In this document: positions 46,401-61,100 of the stretch, piece after piece | Layout of the letters: each line of letters starts with the position of its first letter | How positions within the stretch are numbered: position 1 is the first letter of the stretch | DNA from: Labia minor | Taxonomy: Eukaryota > Arthropoda > Insecta > Dermaptera > Spongiphoridae | DNA length: 64,000 nucleotides | Reading direction: 5' to 3' | Assembly (NCBI GenBank): GCA_963082975.1 | Contig: OY720347.1 | Coordinates: 15,792,225-15,856,224, forward strand | Program-made: the position numbers and the translations under genes | Notes under the pieces: model-generated | Database searches by the model: none | The model's input: only the letters and a program-made list of their open reading frames with translations | What the model was told of the DNA's origin: nothing

Positions 46401-49400
46401 TTTATTTATATTAGAGAAATTTTTATTTCATGTTACAAAAACCTCAATTTTGAGTATTTTATTTTTCTTGTGGGTCATTTTAATTTTATCTTTTCAAAAG
46501 ACACAAATAAATATTATTGTTCCTGAAGAAGAAAGATTTAATTATAAATGATAAAATCAAGTATAAAGTATATTTTCAAAAGATAAATGTTTGAAATAAA
46601 ATATTTTTTGTTCCCAATCTCAGGTTTATTAAATTAATAATTAACCTTTATTTTTATTATTATGTTTTTTTTATAATTAATCATCTAAATTTAAAACTGT
46701 AAATTAAATGAAGTAACGTAATATTAAAAAGACAAAACAGAAAATAGATTGTTTCCCAATATTATTATTATGAATACATTCATTAAAGAAAATTTAATTA
46801 ATGTCAATATTTACTTTTGGGAACTATTGTATAATAACTTTTTTGATTTGTTTGTGTTTTCTAAATATATTTTATTATTATATAAAAGATATGATCATTT
46901 GTTTTATGTGTATTTTATAATTCAGATATAACACACTTATGCTAGCGCATGTTACAAACGTCGAAGTACTTCTGAAATGCGCTTTTCGGTTTGGCCATCA
47001 GCTCTTCGATTACGACTTTATCTCATCAATTGTGACAAAACACTTTTCTTTCATTGGTCTCTTCAGTGTTGGGAATAGGAAAAAGTCGCAGGGAGCCAAA
47101 TCTGGTGAATACGGAGTTAGAGGCATGATTACGGTATTGTTTTTGGACAAAAAATCACGAACAACCAATAATGTGTGAGCTTGTGCATTATCGTGATGCA
47201 TTATCTATGATTTGTTTATCCACAATTTCGGTCGCTTGAGCCGCAAACGTTGCTTCACGCAAACGTTGCATAAAACTTCCAAAACAAACTACTAATCCAA
47301 AATAACTGATAATGTCAACATATGAGAACATATATCAACATAACAAAAAAAATCTCGATAATCGAATGTACACAGCCCGAGAAAATTCCAAATTCAGAAC
47401 AGACCTCGTATTTGATAATATATCAAACTTATTAAGAGTTCAACCACGAATGCGTAAATATAATATAAAGTATTATATTAAAGAAGAACATTAAGAAAAA
47501 ATTTAAAGAACACATTATCTATTTATTTCTCGATTAAAAATTATCTTATATTTTTTTCATGTATCTATTTTTCATTAGATTTGAATTGTTTATTTTCTAA
47601 CCCTAAAATTCAATATATTTCACATGAAAAAAAGGAAAATTACTTGTTAATCTATTATAAATAATTTCTTACAACTACATATGTATATGTTCAATTACTT
47701 ATTCCCAGAAAAATATGCTATTATATGAAGAGGTAGAGAGGAACATGTAATTTTCCATCAAAATAATAATATAAAAAAAAATTCAAGGAACATATCTTTT
47801 AATGATATCTATAGAACATTTTTTAAGTGTTTATTATAACAATTGTTAATCATGGTTCTTAATTTTAATATTATTTTTCATACCTTGAAATATGAGCAAA
47901 CCTTCCAAATGAATTGGGAAAAAGAATGTCAATGTTTAAGAAACATTAACAGTTTGTGATCCTAAATATACTATAAATCGTTTTTAATCCAAATTTAATT
48001 AGTTAAGCGTTTAGGAGTTATGTATTTATCAATTTAAATATGTCTTTAAGTAAACTAATTTACTTCATTTTCATAAAATTTTTCTAAAATATATACAAGA
48101 AATTATATAAACTCGATCTTTTTGGAATTGTCATTTTTTTGAAATTTTATTAATAACAAATAAAATTTTAATGAAATAATATAATACGTAATATATAATA
48201 TACACACGATATTTAAAAAAAAATATTATTTCCAAACCTAGAATATTGTTTTTTATTAAATTGGCTGAGCCGATTATTATGAATATGAACTTTGAATATA
48301 CTTTTCTATATTTACCTACATACATATACATAGCAAATATATTATTGATCAATTTCTTTTTTCAAGAAAACTGAAATTCTTTTTTGATTTTTAAGAATTT
48401 ATATAAAACTCTGTAGTGATCAGCCGATACCTATTTTAGAAAACCGGTCGATAAATCATTCCACAGTGAATATATGCATATATTAATATTTTAGTTGAAA
48501 TAATAAATCATTGCATGTATTTTCAACATCGACATCTATTGGTTAAGATGCAAAGTATCAATACAAACTAACCTTACTATTAAATTCGATAGTTTTGACA
48601 TTTCTCTACATAAAATAACAGTTTTCCATTTAGTATTATAGAATTATTCAGTGTATATAGAGTCTCATAATGAAACGCTCAAAATTGAATTTTCGACATT
48701 TATTAATTTTTTGTTTGATTTGAAGAAATCTGCTGACGAAGTCCATCAAACACCACTCGAATTGACCGAAAATGCCATTTAGAACCGTATCAAGATCGCG
48801 GTTTCATATTTGCTAGGCAAAAAAACAAGAGTTTTCTGTGGCGCATTGAGGATGCCGATGAAAAGCTTATTTACAATCCCAAGCTCCTAAAGTTATGGGT
48901 TTAGGCCAGGAGAGCCATCCACATCGACACCGAATACATCAAAATACATGCAAGCACCTAAAATTATCTTAAAATAATAAAATAACTTTTCATCGCACTT
49001 TGGTCCTCCAGGACGTTCTTTGTCATTGTCATCAAAATCACCACATTTAAATCATTGAAACCAAAACCGACTATTGGATAAGACGGAGCAGCATCACCAT
49101 CTAAAAGTGTTTGATGAACTTCGGCAGCAACTTCTTCAAATCAAACAAAAAAATTAATGAAAGTCAAAAATGCAATTTTGAGCGTTGCCTTATTAGACTA
49201 TATACACTAAATAATTCCATAATATTAAATGGAAAACTGTTATTTTATGTAGAGAAATGTCAAAAACATCAAATTTAATAGTAAGGTTAGTTTTTTTGTA
49301 TTGATACTTCGCATCTTAACCAAAAGATGTCAATGATCAAAATACATGCAATGATCTATTATTTTGCAATTCTACATTAGTGTACATGGTGTACATTCTA

Positions 49401-50144
49401 GATCATCCAGCACATCAAGGAGGCGACTAATAAACTCTATAATTATGGGAGCTCAGATTAAATAATGTGATAAACGGTTCCGACTGGGCTCCTTTGGATT
49501 AAGTGGGTTGGTTTCAGCTGCAAGGGTCTGCCACTCCATGCATAAAGGCATCTCCACCCTCATTATAAAAAAACGAAAAAGAATAGTGTATTATTGTATT
49601 ATCCTAACTCATGTGGATATAACATCCAAAACTCTTTGCACATTATTTTCATAAAAATTGTCTAAACCCCAGTTCGTGTATTTGATTATTTCTCTTTTTA
49701 TCCTCTGATGAATGCATATAAATAAAATGTTTGAAATTTCTTAGCATTCTTTGATAACTTATCTTGACTGGGCAGAAGAAAAAAATGACAAAAGACAAAC
49801 GAAATTAATGAATTTCTTTGAAATAACTCCAAGACACATAAAAGAAAAATTAACAAAAGTTTTCAACTTTCTTTGTTAACTAAATATCAGCCTACTTCAA
49901 CAAACTTGTGTTGGTGACAAGTTCTAAAAAAAACTTCCAGATGAATTCTTAAATATTTACACTTAAATGAACTTGACAATTTTTTTTTTACCCCAGGCGA
50001 GTGTCAAGTTTGAATTTCGCAAGTAAATATTATATCATCGTTGTCATAGGAACGTTTTTTTTATGAGGCATGAATTCGATCATTCAACCATAAAAATCCA
50101 CCCTCCCTTATTTTTTATATCTATATTTCGATTTCACTTTTAAT

Positions 50145-50184
<40 letters not shown>

Positions 50185-53100
50185 GAGAGAGAGATAGAAA
50201 TTAATTTGGGAATTATTATTTTTTGATTTTTCTTTTTATTATTTAACATAAAAATTTTTTAATTTTAATTTTTTTTATTTTTAATTCCAAGATCATTTTC
50301 AACAATTTTTTATATTTATAAAATAGTTTTTTTATAAAAGGTTAATTTTTCCTTTTTTATAATTCATAATGAAATTTATTTATTGAGAATAGGAAACTAT
50401 ACAAAATACGGTCAAACGTCTTTAGCGCTCTGCATTTTCAGTAATAAGATAACTTGGTTTGAATTCTAAACAATGGCATGAACTATCTATAACTTCTTGA
50501 GTAAAACTACTTAAAACTAGAAAATATTTAAAAAACCAATAAAATTGTGTTAATTATTTGTCAAACCATAATGAGCTTAAAAATGGTAGATGATTTGTTT
50601 TTTAAATAATATTAGCATACATTATGAAAGTAGAAAATTACAGCTTGAATTTAAAAAAAAATTCAAAGAAAATTTTTATAAGAAAAAAAAATGTATTTTA
50701 ATAATAATTAAGAAAGAATGATAATCTAAATTGAATTTTAATATATATATAATAAATATTCAAAATTATTATTTGTTATTTACTCTTGTTCTTTAATATT
50801 TATTCAATATGAATTTATGAATTGAAGTTTATTCATTTTTATTTAGTTAGTTTAATAATTATAACAATAATTTTTTAACATTTTTGCTCTTTAAACAAAT
50901 ACAGTCAAATAAAGATAAAATAATTGAAAGTCACACCTCTATTTAACATAACACGTGTATAATAACTCAAACACACAGGCACAAAAGAGAAAAATTATCT
51001 AAACTAGTGATTCCCAAAATGTGCGCCGCGGCTCCCAGGGGAGCCGCGAGCCGTCATTAGGGCGCCGCCAATTATATATTTTATATTATCCCAAGGAAAA
51101 TAGTAAGCATAAGTTTTTAATTTTTCGTTGTTAAATGGGTAATCGTTTTTAAAAAAGAAAAGTTTTCTAATTTTTCAAGAAAGTCGAAAATTTAGAAAAA
51201 AATCCGATTATTTAGGGGGCCGCAAACCGGAAAAGATTGTGAACTTCTTATCTAAACCAATGCATACTGAATGAATGTTTCATCATAATTTAAAAATTAA
51301 ATTATTTTAATATAATAATAACAGTTTTTTTATAATGTTTTTCTCAACTTCACTTGACGTCTGTCTGTCCCGGTGTCTGTTCGCTTTTCATCTATATTTC
51401 ATCCACTTTTTTTTTTTTTTTTTTTTTTGTAGAAAAAAGTCTTGAGATCAATTAGTAGTAATAAGAAGAAGAATTTAATAGAATAGATTTTATATATTAT
51501 TTCATTAATATAATGAATAAACAAACACCATTAAGAAATATCATCAGGGTTATAATAAATATATTTAGTATTTAATTTTTCATAAATTTTTAAGATCAAT
51601 AAAAATAAAAAATTACTTTTAAATTTCTACTATCTTACATTTAAATTTACAAAAAATTATCGTTTTTATAAATGAGTTTCATGTTCTCCTCCCCCCCCCC
51701 CCCTATCTAATAATAGTAGCAATAAAATATGTAATATATGTACTTAAGTTCGAATAAAACTGGATTATGAATCGTGCTTATTTTTAATTGTTCTTTGTTT
51801 AATGTGTTCTGCAAATGTCAATCACTTTTTATGGAATTGAACTAAATTCGTTCCTTTTCACCTTTTATGGCATTTAAATCCTTTGAATGAGTTCTTAAAT
51901 AAGATTAATTCTTTAATTAAGTAATGTAATTGATTATTTATGTCTTAATTTCTAACATGAAGGGTGGATGGTTTGCTAGGCGGCAGGTGTGGCGACAGTG
52001 CAGGGCGTAGGGACGCCGCCCGCCCGCCTTGGTCAGGCCTGTCTAAGCGAGGGCCAATGCACTAGATCGGTGGCCAATAGTACCTGCTCATCTGGAACAT
52101 GTTCCTGTAAGCCATACTTCGCAGAGCACGATGGTTCCTGTCTACCATGTAAGTAGACCCATTTCAAATGTCACTTTACTATATAAAAATAAAGATAGAA
52201 ATTTCCTCAAGTTACATTTTATCTTTACTGATTTTAAATTTTAATTTTCATTCAAAACCGTTAAAATTAGAATTGTTTTCTAATTAAACATTAATATAAA
52301 GTTGAATTAAAAATAAAAATATATTTTTATTAGAGAGATTAAATTATTTAATTAATGATATATTGAACCTAGCTATATAGTCGGAATAGTTTAAATAACC
52401 ATTTTACAAACTTGAAGATGCTATGATATATTAAAAAAAAAATCTGGAGTTTCTCCACACGACTATCTAGAAAATTTGGATTGGATTAATTAACATATAT
52501 TATATATATAAATAATTAAATATATAAATTAAATTTAAGTAATTAAATTATAAATTAAGTATAATTCAAATTAATTAATTAATTTTTAAAAAAAAAATAA
52601 ATTTACATTGTTAATCAATGAAATTAATTAATTAACATAATATATTAAATTTAAATTTAAAACCTTTACCTTCATTTTTAAGTCAAAATTTAAAAAATTA
52701 TAATTCCGGTACTTTCAGCTATTCAATCAAGCTGAAATTCTATATATAGCAGTTTTTTATACAATTTTTAAAAAATATGAAAAACTATCAAACATATTTC
52801 TTTATTTTTACGGTCATTTTAGATGAAAAAAATCAAAACGTTGTAAGTAATGACCCTCTTCTGGTTAAACTACATTTCTCAAAAGTTGACAAAAAACTAC
52901 GAATTTTGAATAATGCCCGTGTACCAAATTTCATTATTCTAGCTCAAGCCGTTTTTGCATAATCTTGTTTACAAACACTCACAGATAGACAGACATTTTT
53001 TCTCAACCTTAGTGAAAATAACTCAGGAACCTTCAAAACGTATAAAAACATCAAAATCTCGACATCGAAAATTTTCGTGATCGCAATATTATCTCTGGCG

Positions 53101-56100
53101 AGATAGTAAAAATATAATCATTTATCCACAATAGATCATTAATTAATTAATATAAATATATAAATTCTTTGTTTTTTTTAAAGTTTAATAATCCTTGCTA
53201 TTAGAACTTCTAATTAACAAATACTTCCAATTTTTAATTGTAATATTTTATTAATATATATATTTTTAACGATGGCGTAGTACTATAAAGTTTAGTAACC
53301 TCTGTCTTATTATATGTACATTTTATCATAACAAAAACATTCAATATAAATGTCAAATATTCCATACAAAGTTGAAGAGGGAGTTATATGATATCTATAT
53401 GTACATAAATATAAATCCGTCTCAAGGCATCTCAGCCACTTCCATTACTCAAGAGAATAAAATTGAATTGAATAATTGTACCGTATTTTAAAAATAAATA
53501 AAATTTTGTGTAAATGTTGTCATAAAACTATTTAAAATATATTGGTTCGAATATAATTATATGAAATATACTAATAATAGAAAATTTATTAAAAAAATAA
53601 ATTAATTAATTTTAATTTTGACAACACAAAAATATAATTTGCTATAAGATTTGACCTAATCAAATTAAATAGAATATACAGAAAATTCAAATGTATTTTT
53701 TTACAAATATAAACGATTAAATTTTAAATCTTTAAATTAAAATATATTGTGTTTTTATGATTGATATTTTTTTAAGTAAAATTTTGTTTTATCATTTTGT
53801 TAAAAATAATTTATTTATTAATTTTAAATTTTAAAATCATATATTATTTAATTAGTTTTTTTTTTAATTTAATTTTATCTTTTCAATTTATTTTTTTATT
53901 TATTTTTAATTTAAACTTACTTCCGATCGTTTTGGTTTAAAAAAAATCCTTTCCATAGGCGGAAGCCGAATTCTTTACGCCTGCCTATGCGATTTGCTGG
54001 TGACAAGCCAATTACACCAAATGAACTTATTTTGATTCATGACCATACAAATCGGATATTTTCCTCTTCAATTCAATTCGTTAGGGGGATCGGATTAATT
54101 TATTTATAATGTACAACATGAACCAATGCATAAAAAAAGATCTAAATCAAAGTTAATTTTGATTCCTACTTTTTAAAGTACAAATAAATATTTTTTAAAA
54201 TTTCCTTATTGTTTATTCAGATGTGGGTATGTGTGTAAATTTTAATGAAATTGATAAATCTTTAATTAAATTTTTTTTATAGTGAAAATAAGTTACTATA
54301 CCAACCTATTTAAAGATATTTTTTATTTCAAATATTAACTAATAAAAATAATTTAAAATTAAATTTGAATTAAATACAAATAAATAAATATTATACATTT
54401 TATAAATTTACTTTATGAAGAGAAAAATTGAATGTAATGAAATGACATATAAATTATGAATATTATAAGAAGTAGTTATAAAAAAAAATAATTTTCAAAA
54501 AAAAAAAAAAATAAAAAATCAACTAAAATTATGCTTTTGTATACCTCATTATAATGCAGTTCTTTTGTAATCGGGAATTTTAAATTACGTACGAAGTGAT
54601 GGAGTGAACATGATAGTGGAAGTGGCACTTAGTTTAATCAAAATAACAGGCTGTTTCCTTAGTGGGGTTATTTCTTTTAAAATTCAACAATATTTACTTC
54701 CTGAATCCTGGTGTAATCGTTATTATGCTTAGGCATCAACTTTATTTAAGCTTTTCCCAAGACTTCTTCTCATTTACTATGATAATCACATCTGAAATAT
54801 ATATTCCCAGTATTATAAAACAAGATACGTTTGCTTTCATTCATCGTAATGCATTATACATTTACCATCATTTTTTTTTCTTCTTTTTTTGTTTATTATT
54901 ATTATTTTATGAATAAATATAATAAAGTTTAATTGAATAAATCAAAATCATCTTCAAATTAATGAATCACAATGTTATGTATATGTAAATGCTAAATAAT
55001 AAAATATCTTTGATAATGATAAATTGACATTTACCATTTCATCAGGTTAATGAACTTCCCCTCTTCCCATCCCACTATTTTTCAAACATGTCCTATCTAT
55101 TTAAAAGAAAAATACTAATACATTGATTGAAGTTTAAAACAAAAATCTTATGCAAACTCATTTAATTAAATAGAAAATTTCTTTTATTTACTAAAAAGTA
55201 TTTACTTATTTTTATTTATGCTTTAAGCCCTGCTTAATTTCCAAACATACAAATAATATTTGTTTTAGTGAAAAATAAATAAATAGAAAGTATAATAAGT
55301 ATATTAATAATAATCAAATACCTTATTATAAGTTTATTTTATATTTTTTAAATTATAAAAAAGTAAAAAAAAAAATAAATAATAATTAACATTTTCATTT
55401 AATTTGATTATTATAATATTATTTTATTATTATATTTTATTATTATAATATAATAATGATAATTTATTGAGGTAAATATAATGATTAGATTTAATCAAGA
55501 CTGAATTTGAATTTTTATATTTTTTCAAATTGTTAATAAATTTTTATTAAAATTGTTTAGTTTCGTTTATAATTAATTTCATTTTGTTTTTATACAGAGA
55601 GATAGAGTTTCTATAAAGTAGGAATTTATATATAAATATATTGAAATGAAAGTTTTATATTCAAATTTCAAACCAATTTTATTGATTCAATAATAATACA
55701 AATTGTCAATATTCAAATTATGTTGGTTGCATATACATCAGGCGGACTATTTTTTTTTTAAGTGTTTTAAAAATAATTACCTAATCAATTTTTAATATAA
55801 TTTTAAAGTTTAATTTAATAAGAATAATTTAAATGGTAGAAATAAAAACATTAAAATTAATTCTTACTATTTTTAATTAATTTTTTTTTTATTACTATTA
55901 TATTTTTATTATTTAAATTAAGTAAATAACAAATAACTTATTTTTAAGGGAATTTTGTAAATCAAACCACATATTGATATTTTTTATTGTAAATTTATTA
56001 AAAGAAAAATACACAACGTTTCGATTGCTACTTCTGCAATTGTTATCAAGCGACTGCACTGTCCGCGCGCGAGCGTCCAGAATAATTTACTATCTTTATG

Positions 56101-58130
56101 GTAAGGACATTTTCACAGGACGCTCGGACAGTGCAGTCGCTTAGTACGATTGCAGAAGTAGCAATCGAAACGTTGTGTATTTTTTTTTTAAAAAATTTAC
56201 AATAAAAAATATCAATATGTGGTTTGATTTACAAAATTCCCTTATAAATGAAAACAGCCACCAAAGCTTTAATAATTAAATAACTTATTTTATTGGTGTA
56301 AAATTAACTTATTAAATTAAATATGCAGAAATTAAGACAAAATTACTTTTTTATGAAAATAGGTATAATTTATATTATTAACAAATGTTATATATACACT
56401 TAGAACAGTTTATTATAGTTTATTTATTTTTTATTCTTAAATTTTAAATAAAGATTATTTCATTGGTTTATTTCTTTGCTTATTTTATCAAAAATGCAAT
56501 GATAGAATGTATTTAGTCATTTTTTTAAATCTAATTATGTGTCTCGATTGCTGGTGGGCAGAGGCAACGGGGAAGTTGGCTCTGGCATATGAAATGGCAT
56601 TCACATAAAAGGTGCGGGCGCTCGACTAGAATTCCCAATAGGCTTCTATCAAGAAGGAATCACTAAACAAGTGAAAAGAAACGGTTTTACTGCCTACTCT
56701 TCGGACATGTTTCACTCACTATACAAGGCAGAAAAAAAATATTTATTTCATCTGGTCTCCTGATATGTTCCTTAAATCTGTCTTCCCTTTTATTTAAGTT
56801 TAACTACCATAAATGAAATTAGAAAAATATTTTTTTTTTCATTTAATAGAAAAAAACCCAACAAATTTATTCGAAACGTGATATATCGTGAATCAAGCTT
56901 TCTTTGTACGGTTACTTTTTCAAAGTGGAAAGAATCCTTTCTAGCTAGGAATCGATAATTTATTTTTCTTTGCTCTATTTTTTTCCTATTATATATATTT
57001 ATATAAAAAATTCAATCAGATATTTTTGATATAATAAATTATAAGAAACATTCTTTAGTTTTCTGAATTGTAAAATTAATCAACCGTGTCATAATAAATC
57101 CATTTTATTAAAAATTTTTATAATATGTATTTTTATTTTTGTAATATTCTCAAAAGCATTCACATATTCTAAATAAAATATAAGTAATAAATGAACTGTT
57201 TCTCTTGAAAGTAGTTCAGTAAGTTAATTTTTTTAAAATTATTAATTTAATGTAAGCTTTATTTATAAATAATTAATATTTAATATCTTTTTAAAAAAAA
57301 TAAATCCATTTATAATAAAATAATCAAATAAAAGAAATTGCTTATTAATTGAATGAAATTTGTGTAATTATTAATTCAATTTAAGAAATTTTAAATTATC
57401 TCTCTATTACTTTAGTATCATAACTCATGACTTAAATTGTATACCATATTCATCTTTTATTTGTTCTACAATATATTAATTACGATTTCTGAGGTCTGAT
57501 AGTAGGAAGCTATTTGAATTAGAAGTAACCTTTGATTGAGAAGTACTGATCATACATCTCTATCACGTTTAGGCAGCAATTGATTTAATTAGCACTGTCG
57601 TGAAGATAAAATAAATACAGTCCATAAATATTTATTATTTTAATTAAACTCACTTAAATTAAATTCATATTATATATTATCACATAAACTTATATTTTTT
57701 TAATTGAAAACTATGCTAATTTATAATTTAATTGAAGCAACAGAAAATTAAATTAAAAATTTCAAAAATAAACTGTCTAAATATGTAAATTAAAAAAAAA
57801 TAGTGTGATTTTTTTTATTTTCTTAAAAATAAATAACAATTATAGTGTGATTAAACACTCATTGAAGAAGTGCATAATTAATTATACAAAATAACAATTC
57901 ATTAATTTAACATTCTAAATCCAATAATTTATTAAATTTTATACTTCTACAATTCTTTAAGGAAATTTATATGAAATAATTTTATGAATGAGTTTAATAT
58001 TTATAATAAATATATTGCTGCATATTGCTTGTTTTTACGATCATGTAAATTTTCGATGTCGAGATTTTGACGTTTTTATACGTTTTGAAGGTTCCTGAAT
58101 CATTTTCTCTAAGGTTGAGAAAAATGTTTG

Positions 58131-58198
<68 letters not shown>

Positions 58199-61100
58199 GA
58201 CAAGATTACGCAAAAACGGTTTGAGCTAGAATCATGAAATTTGGTATACAGGCATTATTCAAAATTCGTAGTTTTTTCTCAATTTTTGAGAAATTTAGCT
58301 CAACCGAAGGAGGGTCATTATCTACAAAGTTTTGATTTTTTTTCCTCTAAAGTGATCGTAAAAATAAAGATATATGTTTGATAGTTTTTCACATGATTAA
58401 AAATTGTATAAAACTGCTATATATTGAATTGCTGAAAGTACCAGAATTAATTTTTACCCCTGCAAATCACGCGCCAACACGTGACGTGGTGCCATCAATA
58501 TGCGCTGGTTTAATAAATATTATTTATTAATTTTAATTTATAATTAATTAAATTTAATTTAAACATAATATATGTTATTTAATCCAATTCAAATTGCGAG
58601 ATAGTCGAATGGAGACACTCCAGCTTATTTTCAACGAACTTTTAGTTCGTTTATAAAATCTATATGTCTGTGTGTCTGTCAAATCTGCGGAAAATTTCCC
58701 ATATTTTCAGCGTATAATTAAAAATAAGCGATGTTTTCAGCGCATCTTTGATCGTATAATTATAATTAAAATTACATTTTCATTCTGTAAATTAAATAAT
58801 TTTATTTCATTTAAATAAATATCTATTTTTAAATATTTTTTGCTCTCTCTCTACATTATTTATCTAATTCTCACAATATATTAAGATCATATAAATTGGA
58901 ATTATTTATGCAATTTTGTGATAAATATGAATAAAAGTTCGTTGATAGTAATGCTTCCTAGCATTCCCAGATGTTTTTTAATTATGAGAATTGAATTTCA
59001 ATTTTCGATGGCTAAATAAATGTTTATTTTATATACGCCATTCATAATGATCATCGTTATTATGATGATAATGATGATGATCTAATGATTGAATTGTTTG
59101 TATGTTTGTTTTATGCAGCGACGCTCCTGGGATTACCGTGTCGGGTGGATGGCCAGTGTCGACTGAAAGTGGCAAACAGTTCGTGTCTGAAGGGCACCTG
59201 CGACTGCGACGCCGGCTTCCTTCGTTTCCGGAGACATACTTGTCTACCACGTGAGGAACCATTCAAATTATAACCATTCTTATTAAAAACCAACTCTTTT
59301 TTTTCCATTTCAAAGAGAAAGTTCCATTTTTCTATTTAGATACATGCATTAAGTTTATTAGAACATCTTTATTAGGTTGAAAAATGATTTAACAAATCAT
59401 CCCATGACGTGCCACGAATTAACAATGACAAATTGATCCAGTTTAGAATCAAGATATCTGAGAATTCAATCTATTTTCTTGATGCATGCTTCTTAAATGC
59501 TTTTCTGTTATAAATAAATATGAAGAGAAATCACTATTTATAATTTTTTTTCTTTTATGTAAACTAATTATTAATTAGTTAATTATTTTATTAATTAAAT
59601 CAATATTTATATAAAGGATAAATAAAATAAAGAAACTTATAATTTAGTATATCATTGACTATCTACATATACGAGGGTGGGGTGAAAAGTTTCCGGCCTG
59701 ACCAAGAAAAACGATGTTTTTAAATTTTAGGATAAAAAGTGTATAGACCAGTGATGGCGAACCTATACATTGACCCACCCAAGCTTTGATTTTTATAAAT
59801 TCAAAAAGATAATTTCAAAATTTTTAATGTTAGTGACCCACGAGCTAGTACTAAAAAATAATGATCAAAATTTGACCCACTTCTCAAAAAGGTTCGCCAT
59901 CACTGGTATAGATGAATATATAATAATAGGCATGTAAAGAAGAATCAATATATATAATTTCCGTCGTATCTATGTGATGTCTTTAACATTATGAAGTTTG
60001 TTACAAATTGTAAAAATTAATTTGTAACTAACTTCATTTTTTAAAATTTTGTTTTGTTATTATAAAATATCATGGAAGAATATGGAGTGAACATTCCGTT
60101 TGTTTTTTGCGGTGGGAGGTGGCACCAAAAAAGTAGGAGAATTCTTGTCGTCCATTTTGGATGTACCCAAACATTGAATTTTCCATAAGACATAATACAT
60201 TTTTGTTTCCAATTTCCTCGTATGTTTGAAAGTTTTTCTTAGTTATTTCTTTTTTATTTTATAGTTTAGTTAATATATTTAATAATTATAAATAGTTTTT
60301 AATAATTTAATTTGTATTTAATATTAAATTAATTTTTATTAGATTATAACTATTCTAAGACCAGGTTAGGTATACACCTGGATTTAGGTTATAGACAGGT
60401 TATAAATAGTTATTTTATTTTAGTTTTTAAAAATAATTATCATGGCATGTTCGGCATATGGATGCACGAACCGACGTGGAAATAAAAGTAAAAGACAGCT
60501 AGCTGAAGAAGGACGGCTCTACGTGTAAGCACTGGATGCGTCATACATTAATAAATATATTTTTTGTTTATATTTTATTTTTTGTAATCATTTTTCCATT
60601 AAACTAATGATAATTTCTTTTTTTAATTGACTAATCATCAGCATAATGAAGAGAATGATTGCCGCAACATTTAATTTTTTTTATAAATATATGCATATCA
60701 AAACGGCCTGCAGTTCAAATAAAATAAAATTTAAAGAGTTTTTTATTCATGAGGAAATTTTTGTTCACATAATTTTCCACAAAAAAGGCCCGAAATTTGT
60801 TGATATATTAACATTAAGCTCAATGGGACATATAATGTTTTGGTACATCCAAAATGGCGGCTGTGACGTCAGATAGGCGACAAATTTTGTTCTCTATGTT
60901 CCCTCCCTACCACCCTGTTAAATATTGAAAAATAATAAAAAAATTATTACGATTTGAATAAAGTTAATAGTTTTAGATTCTAAGAAGAGTTTTATCCCGG
61001 GAACGGCTAGTTTTTAATAATTAGTTTTAGTTTAGATATTTTCTTTTTTAATTTTATTCCTATTTTTAAAGTTAAATTTTGTTTTGTTTTGTAAAAAACG

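Noticed and set aside
59029-59308. Minus-strand frames over EB exon 3
   Set aside because: Antisense shadows of a GC-rich coding exon, with no domain of their own.
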